Part shown: positions 19,090 to 30,029 of the stretch, piece after piece
Layout: each line of letters starts with the position of its first letter
How positions within the stretch are numbered: position 1 is the first letter of the stretch
Assembly: GCA_964036315.1 (NCBI GenBank)
Contig: OZ038485.1
Location: forward strand, 94,473,086-94,537,085
DNA length: 64,000 bases
Direction: 5' to 3'
From: Acanthosepion esculentum
Taxonomy: Eukaryota; Mollusca; Cephalopoda; Sepiida; Sepiidae
Made by a program: the position numbers and the translations under genes
The notes under the pieces: model-generated
The model's input: the letters and a program-made list of their open reading frames with translations, nothing else
Database searches by the model: none
What the model was told of the DNA's origin: nothing

Positions 19090-19600
19090 TTGTGCTCCAA
19101 TGACCGGAACTCATTATTGTGAAGTTAAAATAATTTTAATAAAAAGCAGGGTATTAAATATTTCACCAAATTTGCTACAGTGTGTTATTTTTGAAAACCC
19201 AAGACAACACATTCAGTTTTGTTGTTTGCAACGTTTTGATTGTGTTGAGTCTTGACTCATTGTTGAATCTCGCCTATTGCATGGAATAATAATGCAACAC
19301 AAAATGTACTTAGAATAAGAATGTATTATAACAAGAAAGTGTACACAATAAGTACATATAGTATTTCTGTATATTTCTGGGAAGACGTTCCTGGAGAATG
19401 TGTTGACTAGTCGCAGTCGATCAGAGTCTCTAGTTGGATCTCGTGATTCCTTCTCCCCGTCTACCGGTACCAACCACTATTTATATAGTTGGTAGTCACC
19501 TATGCAGATTAGGTGGATCCACCACAACAGATTGAAAAATAGTCAATTAAACATCTGGTCTTATTTGGCTTTTAAATGCAGGTCAGTAGCTTGATAGCTG
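19090..19600. repeat. Right arm of the large inverted repeat, split by a solo LTR
   Basis: The arm matches the complement of 17336-17560. It reads through ...CGTTTTGATTG up to 19242, is broken by the LTR at 19243-19529, and resumes at 19530 with GATTGAAAAATAGTCAATTA. Confidence 0.6.
19243..19529 (-). mobile_element. Solo LTR with 5-bp target duplication (GATTG)
   Basis: 287 bp starting TGTTGAGTC and ending CCACAACA, so the ends TGTTG and CAACA are inverted. It is flanked by GATTG on both sides (19238-19242, 19530-19534), and the host sequence is known from its inverted partner at 17400, so the insertion borders are fixed by comparison. On the minus strand a TATATAAATAG box lies about 45 nt from the start. 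A 5-bp duplication fits an LTR retrotransposon (Gypsy- or Bel-type). Orientation rests on the TATA box only. Confidence 0.8.
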
Positions 19601-20024
19601 AATATGGCAGTCCGCCATTGGTTGTTAAGATAGTACTCTATGTCCTATTAGCGCCAGTGGTTAGTGGTTCAATATCAGGCAAAAGTAAGGATTACGAACG
19701 CTGATTTTCATTCAAAGATGTCCTTTCTCTCCACCTCGAAGAGTAAGTTATGCAGTCTTCCTGCTCATTCACCTGATCCCGCATTAGACGTAGGTGAGCT
19801 TACTGAATGTCTATGAAGTGGGATATCAACGAATATCTTCGCTATTCATTCATAAACTACTTCTAAAAATAAATATTAAAAGCATTAAAAAATAAAAATC
19901 ACAAAGCCGAAGATCACCTGATCCTCAAGTATGGCATATAAACAAAACAACATTTTTCGGCAATGATTTCATCTGTCGAGATTTATTTATTTACTGTGCT
20001 TTCTCTATTGTGAGTTTTACTTAC

Positions 20025-20165
20025 ATCTGTGCTTTTCTCAGCGTTGGCAGGGAAAACGCCTTCTGTGCTTGAGCCTGATTAGTTCCGTAGATTCCCGCCC
20101 ACAACAATCCTCCACCAATCATAAAAGTCCAGATTGAATGTCGAACGTGTGGATCGAAAGTGAAA
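20025..20165 (-). CDS. SLC5-like sodium/solute symporter, exon 4 of 8 seen
   Basis: A 141-nt exon with acceptor TTTTACAG before 20165 and donor GTAAGT at 20024. It encodes FTFDPHVRHSIWTFMIGGGL, LWAGIYGTNQAQAQKAF and SLPTLRKAQ. The words DP-VRHS-WT--IGG and YG-NQAQ-Q are the classic SLC5 segment between the extracellular loop and the next helix, and the end S-PT-RKAQ matches the following cytoplasmic loop. The first base completes an Asp codon from exon 3; two bases pass on to exon 5. A broken duplicate of its 5' part is at 15920-16100. Confidence 0.95.
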
Positions 20166-20329
20166 CTGTAAAATCATAATGAAAAGAAAAAGAAAATTTA
20201 AAATAAAAAATGAACATTTTTTTTACAGAATTAGTCTTTATATATTATGTTCAGTTTTTTTTTTTTTTCGTCATTCTTCATCTTTTCACTGTTCATAAAC
20301 TTTTCGCATTCGATTAATTTCTATGCCTT

Positions 20330-21450
20330 CACCAAAAATATAAATACAAGAAAAATTAATGCCTGATACGAACGGAAACCAAACTGTCTTCTCCACGTTA
20401 AGCCCATTATAGAATAAAACTTAGATCTCAGAGGTTATTTGAGACACACACCACGGAAGCATTTTATAGACAGTGGGAGCTTGTCTCCACTCTCGCCTCC
20501 GGTTATGATAACCTTTGGAATATATATAATGTACGTATATAAAATTATAGGCATTGCGCGTTTTAGAAGCCCCCCAAAATTAGCAGTATTTTAAATATAT
20601 AAAGCGTTGAATGCACAAAACCACTAATTCTAATGGGCGAAGGCGGACAACTATCGCTTCATGACCAGCTGATTTAAATAAATGGAGCTTGACAGCCCAG
20701 GAAAGCAGTCTATCTAGGGGAAGACAAATCCTCATTTTAAATCACCGCTCTCTTGCGTCATATTCAACCAAACACGGAAAAGTAAATCCAGACAGAAAAC
20801 CAGGAGTGGAGCCTCGAAGGCGGTTGGCTGTCAACACTATCAAATTTCTAGGCAACTCCTGCAGCCAAGCTGGTCTCAAATATAATGCCATGTATTTCTT
20901 TGGATCTTGTCGGTACGGCCAAAGGGATGGAGCAATTAGTCTGGGCATCGCTGGGCCTTCATATACTCTCAACAAGCCTAGTGCCATGGAGAGGTCACTT
21001 TTAGTCTCACCACCAAACGATTGAATTTTGACCAAACAGGGCGCTACCTTTATCTCACTAGATAAACGATGCCTGCTACTGCTCTCTACTGCTATAGAAT
21101 ACAAATCTTGTATTATTTATTATATTTATGAAATCGTTTTTTTATCAATCTGCCAAAGCGACAGAAAATAGTTTTTTTAAATCTATTTTTCGTCTGTGTA
21201 TATTCTTCATCGTTTATCTGAAAGCCATATTGGTCGATTTCGAAACAACAGTTAATACAAAAAGCGGAATGGATATGGATATCGGCGAAATAAAAGAACA
21301 AGGTTGACAGAGGGACAGGTCGCCTGCATTAGTGCTCGTATTTGTACAAGTTCATGTGGTTCAGTGGAAAGTATGATATTTTAGTAATACATTAGACTTA
21401 ACAAAATATTATCTACCTCATAAATGACATTTCTTTATTTCTACTGACGT
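20330..21450. other. Intron region without recognised element
   Basis: No domain, tandem repeat or terminal repeat recognised. Two overlapping ORFs on opposite strands (20689-21024 plus, 20742-21104 minus) have no family motif that I know. This stretch is a little richer in G+C than the rest and could be a decayed repeat or retrocopy. Confidence 0.4.
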
Positions 21451-21454
21451 GGTA

Positions 21455-21610
21455 GGATAGAGTAATGGATTGCAGCTCGAATTGAGGAATCGGAGAGCCG
21501 AGTTCGAATTCCAGTTGAGATCATTACATTTACTTACGTGTTAATAAACTTGGGAAAGGTAAAAATCCATCTATTCTAGGTACTGGCATGAGATCACTGG
21601 AAAATGGGCA
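21455..21610 (+). mobile_element. tRNA-derived SINE, GAGTTCGAATTCCAG family
   Basis: A tRNA-like head with A-box-like TAGAGTAATGGATTGCAGC (21469) and B box GAGTTCGAATTCC (21501), then the body words CATTACATTTACTTACGTG and TAAACTTGGGAAAGG. This is the plus-strand counterpart of the minus-strand copies at 34895-35207, 45788-46090 and 46440-46705. Confidence 0.75.
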
Positions 21611-21614
21611 TAGC

Positions 21615-23100
21615 AGGATAATAACGGCCTTAAACTTGACGAAACCAAAATTTTATCGTCAAAAAGCTTATGTTTTTATTAAGAGGAGAGAACAAAGTAA
21701 TTTTTTACAAATTTTTTCTGTCTTTATTAGAGCATTCTAACTTTTGATTGAAAAACCTTGTTTCTCTTCATCAGCGAAAGTCCTAGTAAATAACATGGCG
21801 GATTTTTGGTTCATTCTTTTTTTAATGGCAGTCATTAATTTTGAAAATCTTGCAAAAATTAAAATAATTGTCGGATTTTAATGAAACTTTCAGAAACTAT
21901 TCATAAATGATGGAAATTATTATGAATATGTTTATTTTTTTAAAGTCATGGTAAAAAAAATTTATATTTATTACCCATCCAATAACTAATTTTATGAAAA
22001 CTCTTGAAATTCAAATTTGTACATTTTTAGTGATTAATTAGTTAAAAGCACAAGGGAGGAAAGCAAATCATTTTTTTTAGTTGATACCCTTCTACCTTAA
22101 AATCAGCTCTGAATTGTAACAGAACTCAATAAAACAAAGATATTATTTAATTTCAAAAGCTTTTAGTTGCTTTTACTTGTTTTTATGAATATGGATAATA
22201 TTGTCTGAAAGCAAAAAACGTTTTCGATGAATTTTTACAACAATTATTTGTTATTTCTTAAATTTTTTTTTCAGTAAAGTTGTTAAATATTCTAAAATTA
22301 ATGAAAATGATGTACAGTTTAGTCACTGGTGTCATTAAGTAGATAAATGTCATTACAGATTATAAAATAAAGCTGGTTACAATCAGCAATCTGCAAATAG
22401 ATAAAAATCTAATATAACATGTTTTTTTTTTGTGTTCAAAAATAGCTTAATTCAAATACACGGAAGACCGGAAGCATCATGAAAACAATAGCCCGTCACA
22501 TGGTTTGCGTTGGTATAAATGTTGTTCTTCGCTGTTAGACAGCCTTTTTATTATAATTATATCACTTTTGTCCATCCGTACGATAAGTTATTGTTTCGTA
22601 AGCTGTCAATACGTGATGAAAGCATATATCTGTACATAGTCATGTGTCACATCTGTTAAGACCTGCTGTCTCTTGTTTTAAAGTACATTTTTCAGCGCAT
22701 AAAGTAAGTAATGTTTTCTTTTAAAACATATTAAATAAACTTTTAAATTTCTAATTTTGTAAAAATAAATTTAAAAAAAAGTGTAACTGTTTTTTGACAG
22801 AATTTTAAACGGAAAAATTAATTTGGGTTTACAAAATTGAAAAAAATGTCTGACGATCAATTTTTCCGGACTAAAAAAAAAATAACATGATTTTAAACGA
22901 CAATTTTGGACGTGCTCGAAATGATTAAAAGATGTAAAAAAAATAATCAAAAAATATTTTGATATTTTCCCTTTATTAAACGTTTATTTGATCTTTTCCC
23001 TTTATTTAAACATTTATAAACATTTAGACAAATAAAAAATTATTTTCAAGTTTAAGGCTGTTTTTATCATGCTGTGCTCATTTTCCAGCGATCTCATGCC
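21615..23100. other. AT-rich intron without recognised element
   Basis: A-runs and T-runs dominate; no coding signal, tandem array or element end recognised. CATGAGATCACTGGAAAATG at 21589 reappears inverted near 23081-23100 (CATTTTCCAGCGATCTCATG), so 21580-23110 may be bounded by a divergent inverted repeat that includes the GGTACTGGCATGAGATC word. Confidence 0.4.
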
Positions 23101-23267
23101 AGTACTTAATCTATTCTTTCCCCAGCTATGGGTAAATAGTAAGACAGATGGGGCTCTATAGCCTTGAGTGACAACTGGATTAGGAGAAGGAAAATTCTGA
23201 ATTCATAACTGTAGGTAGTCCTGGATCGTTTGCATTGACTCGATGATCCAAACTACGGTTGTTGCAT

Positions 23268-23268
<1 letters not shown>

Positions 23269-23352
<84 letters not shown>

Positions 23353-23356
23353 CTCA
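23269..23356. repeat. (CT)n(ATCT)n microsatellite
   Basis: About 32 CT dinucleotides followed by six ATCT units. Confidence 0.97.
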
Positions 23357-24049
23357 TCTTCTCCCGGCCGGGTGGCGAAATGTGTTTGGGTCCCAGAGAT
23401 GAAAGACATCAACAAAATCATCTTGTAAGTATCAAGCGGGGTCGCTCTCCCTTCCAAATGTGAAGCCGTTTCAGACACGAAAGGAAACACGTCTACATTG
23501 TTAAACGGTTAAGACTCGACTCACTGAAAAACCTTAATATCTGTATCATTCCCACACTGGCTCAGCCAATCAATATCGACTTCCTTATTTTGTCTTACAT
23601 CTTACCTCAAAGGTCAACCTCAAGAAGTCCGAACAGAGATAGCATCCCCCCTAAAACTAATAGTCTGCTAAACTGTTATTTAACATGGTCAACTTACTTG
23701 TACTTCATATGACAGTGTCTTAATAGTAAGAATATACTTTTGTTTTCTATATATTGTGAATAATAACAGAATTTTGTCATTTAGGTCATCCGTACTTTAG
23801 TTGTCCTTTGAAAGTAAACGTAAACTGGCTTTCAACATGGTTAGGAAAAGCTGACTCAATACCCATTTAACATTTGAAGAGTTGACGGTTAACAGACACT
23901 CGCTGTAAAAAATAAATGAGTTTTTCAATAAAATTAATATTTTATTTTCAAAATCCAGTAATCATTAAGATATCCATTTTTGTTTTATCGTATGTTTCTA
24001 TAACAGCTAATTAGAAGACTTTTCACTTAAAGAAGTTTAACTTGTTATT

Positions 24050-24165
24050 TAACCCATAGCTAGGTGATACACACTTTTTGCGAAAGTGAGTGTAATAAAC
24101 TCGACCGGAATTCGAACTCAGCTCGCCGACTTCTCATTCTAATCCACTCTCCATTACACTAATTG
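24050..24165 (-). mobile_element. tRNA-derived SINE fragment
   Basis: On the minus strand TAATGGAGAGTGGATTAGAA and CGAGTTCGAATTCCGGTC form the A-box and B-box-like parts, followed by the body word CACTCACTTTCGC and CACCTAGCTATGGGTT. Truncated copy. Confidence 0.65.
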
Positions 24166-24364
24166 TACATCGATTAAGTAGTCACTAGAAAAACGAACCA
24201 CCGGAGTCGTCATGTACCACCATCTTCGAAAATATGAATCCAAACGATTTTACATTCTTTTGAAGCTGTCATCTCAGTAACAACTTTCGATGGGATAAGA
24301 GAAGAAATGCTGAAAGACAATTTAGGAGTATCTTAGAACGCTACATCTTAAACATATCAGTTAA

Positions 24365-24637
24365 GTGCCATACGTGATACACGCTTGGGCAATCTTGATT
24401 CCTGACTGACTCGGCAGAAGGTTTATCCGCAGCAGGTTGCTATTTCTGTGGTAAACTGGTTGCCAAGCTAGGATATAGGACTCAATCTGTCTTATTCAAT
24501 CGATAGATAGGAGGAGATTAATTTGATTTATATCTTTCCCAAGGGGATTTGTTGCGTAAGTGAATGTAACAAACTTGACTGGAATTCGAACTCGGCTTTC
24601 CGATTTCTCATTCCGGGCTGATATCCACTGCACCACA
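24365..24637 (-). mobile_element. tRNA-derived SINE
   Basis: The minus strand starts with a tRNA-like head (AGTGGATATCAGCCCGGAAT, B box CCGAGTTCGAATTCCAGTC) and continues through CCTTGGGAAAG, the CTTGGCAACC part, and CTGCCGAGTCAGTCAGG to the family's end near GCGTGTATCACG. Nearly full length compared with 45788-46090. Confidence 0.7.
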
Positions 24638-24883
24638 TCTCGTAAATATGTAGCGGTACCTAAAAAGATCAAGTTTAGGCCCTTGAATAAGCGACAGCCA
24701 AAGAACGTTAAATAACGTTTTCGTTACATATCATACGATGCTAATTACGTAATGTCCCCCATTTGATAATTCGAGCCTTGTATTCATTTTTTTCTCCAGG
24801 GAATTTCCTTTGTTCCATTCTTGACCTACTTACGTCAGAAAATAAAATAAGAAATAAATTAACAGAAAAAAGATTGAACTCAC

Positions 24884-25038
24884 TCGCTGTAATAAAGTCG
24901 ATGGTTGGTATCAGCAACAGCAATGGCGTTTTGAATACCACCAACTTGACGGCTTCCCATCACTAGTACCATTATTAAACCGGAAATCATGAGGCTGGAC
25001 TGGAAGGTGTCGGCCCACAATACAGCTTTCATGCCTCC
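24884..25038 (-). CDS. SLC5-like sodium/solute symporter, exon 3 of 8 seen
   Basis: A 155-nt exon with acceptor TTGTCAG before 25038 and donor GTGAGT at 24883. It encodes GGMKAVLWADTFQSSLMISG, LIMVLVMGSRQVGG and IQNAIAVADTNHRLYYS. GG-KAV-W-DTFQ is the most recognisable SLC5 signature, followed by the membrane helix and the G---VGG loop. Begins in phase 0; two bases (GA) pass to exon 4 to make Asp. Confidence 0.96.
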
Positions 25039-25174
25039 CTGACAAGAACAAGAAAAAAGAGTGATGATGAGGAGGAGGAGGAAGAGGAGCGGGAGGCAGA
25101 GCAGTTGAAAAGTTACAATGAATTTCTGGATAAAAACAAATTCAATCCCATAATTTTAACAACCAGTAAAATCG

Positions 25175-25415
25175 ACCTTGCTAACCGAACGCTCCTCTGT
25201 GGCGAAATCGGTAAAAGCACGTCAGGCTATATGACGGTTCCGTATAGGATACAGGTTCGATTCCTGTCGGAGGACGCATGTTTTCTATGAAAATTTCTCG
25301 GACATTCAGGCCAGTAAATGTCGTTAATACTGTTTATTATAAACAGAGCATTTACTTAAATATTTGTGTCTATAAAAAGAATGTATAAACATAAAAAATG
25401 TCTTAAAATAGTCTA
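25175..25415 (+). mobile_element. tRNA-derived SINE with near-intact A and B boxes
   Basis: The A box (TGGCGAAATCGG at 25200) fits TRGYNNANNNG, and the B box (GGTTCGATTCC at 25254) is nearly perfect. The word CTAACCGAACGCTCCTCTG precedes it and TCGGAGGACGC follows it. The body and inverted end (ACATAAAAAATGTCTTAAAA) match 2430-2626. It could still be a Pol III template; no T-run terminator close to the head. Confidence 0.75.
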
Positions 25416-25541
25416 CGTATATAATACAAGACGTATATCTGTGTCAGTGTTATTTCCCTTGAACTGACGATTGGCAGTGCCTTCGGTATAACAAGCGAGG
25501 ATAATACCAAGAGGTTTTCTGAGCTTGTAACTGAAAAATGA

Positions 25542-25942
25542 ATGTTCGGTCCGACTGTCAGAGCTGACCGCTGGAAACTTCCCTCTCCAAAAGGCAGTAC
25601 CTGCTCCTATTTATAGCTGTGAGAGTCCATGCGTACGTGTATAAATTGCCATAACATATAATAAAATTACTAACAACACAATTACTTTCAATTAACAAGA
25701 AAGAATACTTTTATGACATTAATCCATATAATATCATACAATTCCTTAAAGAAATCAAACTTTATTCCAAAATATAACTTCAACAAAACTACAACATAAA
25801 ACACACATATCACCACCTCTAGTAATTAAGTTCACACAAACATGTATATGCACAAAAGCTGAGTATCATCTACCATGTAATCAATTATGAAAGCAGAATA
25901 ACATATATCGTATTTGATTGCTTCAAAGCTCGCAAGAAAATT
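25542..25942 (-). mobile_element. LTR-like dispersed repeat, copy 1
   Basis: 401 bp nearly identical to 29068-29455; a 13-bp length difference near 25783-25795 is the main change. On the minus strand it holds CTATAAATAGGAGCAGG, a good TATA box, about 65 nt before the end, as in LTR promoters. I could not fix TG/CA ends or a target duplication for this copy. The high identity points to recent spread. Confidence 0.6.
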
Positions 25943-26007
25943 TTCAGCAATGAGCAGAGAAAAATAAATTAAATTATATTTAAAAACACGTAAAAAATAT
26001 ATTAATA

Positions 26008-26009
26008 AA

Positions 26010-26068
<59 letters not shown>
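26008..26068. repeat. (TAA)n/(TAT)n microsatellite
   Basis: AAT/TAT trinucleotides with a short inverted junction (AATAATAATATTATTATT). Confidence 0.95.
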
Positions 26069-26069
<1 letters not shown>

Positions 26070-26159
26070 ACAACAATAATAACAACGACTTAGCAAAATA
26101 TAATCTTTAAAAATCTGTCGGCATGTGTAGAGTAGTAATAAGGGAGTAGAGGTCAGTCC

Positions 26160-26540
26160 AGCTTTTCCGTCCTGGGTAATATGTTAAACTACATCCGCGT
26201 CCTGGATAAGACGATAAACTACGTCCAGCAACAAGGCCTCTGATCAGGAGGTTTTGAGGAGCGTGAAATCACCTCTTAATTGCTGGTGTTCCCAGATCCA
26301 CCCTAAGCCGGGGTGGTAGCACCTGTTAGGGTCCCAGCTATGGACAAATAGTTAACTATTACCAGCAATACCTTTTTTTGAAAAATTTATTACCAGCAAT
26401 CCAATTTTGAAGGAAAATATTGACAGAAACAGATTTTTGACAAAACAAAATATTACCAGCAATAAAAAATTTGGTCGGCATTAAATAACCCATTGAGGTT
26501 GATATGCCGTAAAACAAAATAAACCAAACCAAACCAGTCT
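26160..26540 (-). mobile_element. Dispersed element, GATAAACTAC...CCAGCAAT...ATATGCCGTAAA family
   Basis: Blocks in order: AAACTACATCCGCGTCCTGG, CAAGGCCTCTGATCAGGAGG, TCTTAATTGCTGGTG, TAGCACCTGTTAGGGTC, repeated TTACCAGCAAT words, and CATTGAGGTTGATATGCCGT. The same order on the other strand occurs at 52639-53640, and partly at 28735-28905, 48551-48585 and 29460-29500. Probably a SINE or other short retroelement; I see no clear Pol III boxes. Confidence 0.6.
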
Positions 26541-26600
26541 AGCTTTTCGCAATTCATTTGCTCAAATTTTTATTCGCTTCTTGCCTTCATTCTACCTTTC

Positions 26601-26913
26601 TGTTGTGGATTCCGGGATGAATCCGATATCAATGAATAACAAACGCCAAGAATGGATAAGGAAAATAAATGTATTAACGTAATACAAACTGGTAATACGG
26701 GTTAGTAGATTCCGGAATGCGGGTTAGTAGCAATAATATATATACAGTCTTGGTATTGAAGTATCGCGGTATGACTCCTTACTGAGTCTAGGTGCTCCTC
26801 ACGGTGACTCTTGTGCTACACTCCTCTAATACTACTCTCCGTGTATTCACTGGCGGTAGTATATGTATATCTTGGGTGAGTCCATTTATGTAAAAAGGGG
26901 AGACCCCTTAACA
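26601..26913. mobile_element. Solo LTR with 5-bp target duplication (CTTTC)
   Basis: 313 bp starting TGTTGTGGATTCC and ending GACCCCTTAACA, flanked by CTTTC at 26596-26600 and 26914-26918. TG...CA ends and a 5-bp duplication are the marks of an LTR retrotransposon. It lies directly beside the 20-bp minisatellite. Orientation unresolved. Confidence 0.75.
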
Positions 26914-27700
26914 CTTTCTTGCCTACTTCCTATGTCACTTGCATTCCCCCTACGTATCTTACATTCTCGCTAGGTTTCTTACCTAATTTCTACGTCCCTT
27001 GCCTCCCCTCTACGTTTCTTGCCTACATTATATGTTTCTTCCCTTCTCTCTATCTTTTTGCTTTTCCTCTACGTTTCTTGCCTATTTATACATTTCTTGC
27101 CTTCCCTCACTTTTTCTTGCATACTTTCTACATTTCTGGCTTACCCTCTACGTTTCTTGCCTACTCTCTACATTTCTTGCCTTCCCTCTACGTTTCTTGC
27201 CTTCTCTCTATGTTTCATGCCTACTCTCTATGCTTCTTGCATCCCCTTTGCGTTTCTTGCATACTTTCTACGTTTCTTGCCTTTCCTCAAAGTTTCTTGC
27301 ATACTTTCGATGTCTCTTGCATTAATTCTACGTTTCTTGCATATTTTCTGTTTCTTGCTTTCACTCTACGTTTCATGCCTACACTCTACGCTTCTTGCAT
27401 TCCTTTGCTTTTCTTGCATACTTTCTACGTTTTTTGCATACTTCCTACGTTTCTTGTATACTTTCTACGTTTCTAACCTTCCCCTATGTTTTTTTTCATT
27501 CCATCTACGTTTCTTGCCTGCTCTTTACGTTTCTTAAATTCCTTTTACTTTTTTCATTCCTTTTACGTTTCTTGCATTCTCTGTACGTTTCTTTCATAGT
27601 TTCTACGTTTTTGCCCACTCTCTTCCTTTCTTGTATACTTTCTGCATTTCTTGCCTATGTTTCTCACGTTCTCTACGTTTGCCAATTCTATTTTCATGTA
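26914..27700. repeat. 20-bp minisatellite (TACGTTTCTTGCCTACTCTC-like), about 38 units
   Basis: Degenerate units with the core TACGTTTCTTGC and variable second halves (CTTCCCTC, ATACTTTC, CTACTCTC). Because 20 is not a multiple of 3, the repeat is open in all three plus-strand frames over several hundred bases; those Phe/Leu/Ser-rich ORFs (up to 185 codons) are artefacts of the repeat. Confidence 0.95.
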
Positions 27701-27704
27701 TAAA

Positions 27705-28380
27705 GAAAACGAATACGCTTTTGAAGATATCTGTATACAACTGCGTCTCACATCATTATCCATATTTACAGTTTTTTCTACGTTTAAAATAATCGCTTAT
27801 TAAAATCTAAAGAATTACTTGCAAAATTATGAGCAGTTAGGGTGAAAGTCACTCCATTATGACTAGTTGTAAACACATGGTTATCATCTATACGAGGTAT
27901 CGTGGACTTTGAAGTCAAAATTTAATGGCCTCGTTCTGAACTTAAAGCTTTAAAATGGGTTGTAAAGCTGATTTAACAAAGACAAGGGTTCGATAACATC
28001 ATAGCTTGCAAAAGCTATTCATTATACTAAAGCTCACCCTATACTAGTCTCGAGAGCCATTCAAGGTAGAGAGTTAATATTAAAATGGTTATGATGAATG
28101 AGGTGTGTGATTATGAATGAAAGAGGAGGTAGCACTAAATGAAGATCATGGGATAAGAATTGACCCATTACTAGCTAATTATTTATTAATTAATTAATTA
28201 ATATTAATTGATCATTACTAATGATGCGACATTCATTGTTATACCAAAAGTTTAAAAACTAATAATTTATATGTCATTTCTTATTTATTTCAAAATGGCA
28301 TCATGACTAATATATTTCTGGTGAAAATATTTGTTCAAAGTTGATTTTTTTTTCTCTTGTTATAAAATTTAATATAACTT
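27705..28380. other. Intron region without recognised element
   Basis: AT-rich single-copy-looking sequence; only a short ATTAATTAATTA run near 28185-28200 stands out. Confidence 0.5.
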
Positions 28381-28384
28381 TCTT

Positions 28385-28480
28385 TGATCCCGCGTTCCTT
28401 CATGACGTAGGCGATCATGACTCTCCATAATTTCCTTTCCTTTATTATCTGTGATTTACTGTGCATTCTTGGAAAAGATA
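28385..28480 (-). mobile_element. 3' end of the YGSEC-W LINE family
   Basis: CCGCGTTCCTTCATGACGTA and GGCGATCATGACTCTCCA match the complement of the family's 3' end (compare 7320-7360 and 32215-32255). Confidence 0.6.
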
Positions 28481-28559
28481 GTGAAATGGTTTTCTGTTCA
28501 CTTTTGAGCGGCTCGGAGTTTAGAGTTTTCCTCGTCTTAGACTAGTTGCCACCCAGTGC

Positions 28560-28705
28560 TAGAGAGCCCAATGACAGGTCCATGCCTTCCCCAAGAGTAT
28601 TTGTGCGAAAGTGAACGCAACAGGCTGACCGGGGATTTGAACTTGGTTCGTTGATTTCACTCTCTGTGTCCATAACGGTTACGTTACCTGCACATCCTTC
28701 CTATA
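28560..28705 (-). mobile_element. tRNA-derived SINE fragment
   Basis: On the minus strand TAACCGTTATGGACACAGAG and AACCAAGTTCAAATCCCCGG give A- and B-box-like parts; the body has TTCGCACAAATACTCTTGGG and GAAGGCATGGACC as in related copies. Confidence 0.6.
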
Positions 28706-28734
28706 ATTAGCAGACGCATTTTGCGAAATACTTG

Positions 28735-28905
28735 CGTCCTGGGTATGACGATAAACTACATCCGGCAGCAAGGCCTCTGATCGGGATATTGAATGTTTTT
28801 GAGCATCGTGGAATCACCTCTTAATTTCTGCTGTTCCCAAATTCACCCTGACTCTCGGTGGCAGCACCTGTTAGGGTCTGTGCTATGAACAAATAGTGAA
28901 CCCCC
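28735..28905 (-). mobile_element. Fragment of the CCAGCAAT/GATAAACTAC family
   Basis: TGGGTATGACGATAAACTAC, AAGGCCTCTGATCGGGA, AATCACCTCTTAATTTCTG and AGCACCTGTTAGGGTC in the order seen at 26200-26330. It is broken to its right by the LTR-like repeat that begins near 28954; the tail resumes at about 29460 (GGTATTAAATGACGCATAAG, TTGATATGCCGTTAA). Confidence 0.6.
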
Positions 28906-28953
28906 GAACAAAAACAAAAGATTATGAAAATTACCAACAATTTATATTCATAG

Positions 28954-29457
28954 TGTTGTGGCCTTATTAGGACCAGAAAAAAAGCAAGAGAGAAGGAAGT
29001 GAGTTAAACAAATATATTAACAGAAACAGTAATACAAACATATACAAACGAGAGTGTTACAGCAAGCATGTTCGGTCCGACTGTCAGAGCTGACTGCTGG
29101 AAACTTCCCTCTCCAAAAGGCAGTACCTGCTCCTATTTATAGCTAGAGAGTCCATGCGTGCGTGTGTAAATTCCCATAACATATGATAAAATTACTAACA
29201 ACACAATTACTTTCAATTAACAAGAAAGAATACTTTTATGACATTAATCCATATAATATCATACAATTCCTTAAAGAAATCAAACTTTATTCCAAAATAT
29301 AACTACAACATAAAACACACATATCACCGCCTCTAGTAATTAAGTTCACACAAACATGTATATGCACAAAAGCTGAGTATCATCTACCATGTAATCAATT
29401 ATGAAAGCATAATAACATATATCGTATTTGATTGCTTCAAGCTCGCAAGAAAATTAA
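28954..29457 (-). mobile_element. LTR-like insertion, copy 2 of the 25542 repeat
   Basis: Begins TGTTGTGG, like the solo LTR at 26601, and includes 29068-29455, nearly identical to 25542-25942, with the same minus-strand TATAAATAG. It lies inside a copy of the CCAGCAAT family, whose two halves flank it. The right border is uncertain; I did not find a clean target duplication. Confidence 0.6.
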
Positions 29458-29629
29458 CTTTCGGTATTAAATGACGCATAAGGAGTTGATATGCCGTTAA
29501 ACAAATAAATCAAATTAATTATATAAATAAAAAATAACTGTGCAGCTTCAACCAGTTTAAATCCTTCTTCAGGTTCTGTTATCATGATTTGTATCAATTG
29601 AATTTTCTGCTAGTTCCCTCCTTAAGTTT

Positions 29630-29720
29630 TAGGGGTTGTTTTTTTATTTTTTTTATTTTGTTTTTTTTTTGTTTTTTTGTTTTTGTTGTCGTTGTTGTTG
29701 TTTTTTCTGGGGGGGTGTTC
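29630..29720. repeat. T-rich low-complexity tract
   Basis: Poly(T) with G and C interruptions and a short GTTGTTGTTG run. From 29720 to 30025 nothing is recognised. Confidence 0.85.
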
Positions 29721-30029
29721 AAATGCACATTGTTCATCGTTGTAAAGGAGGCTGTTTAATTCTTCTACAATCAACCAAATCTCATACATTTATATACCTT
29801 TCTGGAGTGATCTTACAGCAAATAAAATAAATCATTAAGTTTTTCTTTTCTATTGTTTTCGACTTACCGTTTACGGGAAATATGAAATTTTCTTTGTCTC
29901 TTTTCTTTCTCTCTCCTTCCTCTTCAACAAAGTATGTCTGTTTTAATTGCCATATTATCATCTTCTACACCTAAGAAAATATTTAACTGTATAAATATAA
30001 ATAAATCGCTTGTGCAAGGGTGATAACCC

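Noticed and set aside
20689..21104. Possible gene with 111-codon (plus) or 120-codon (minus) ORF
   Set aside because: Overlapping ORFs on both strands, no recognised domain, no splice context. I keep it only as an unassigned region.
25195..25270. A true tRNA gene
   Set aside because: A and B boxes are good, but the sequence does not close into a convincing cloverleaf with an acceptor stem, and the repeat continues into a body shared with 2435-2626.
26919..27537. 185-, 172- and 108-codon overlapping ORFs rich in Phe, Leu and Ser
   Set aside because: They come from a 20-bp minisatellite that is open in all three frames at once. A real membrane protein would not be coded in three frames in parallel.
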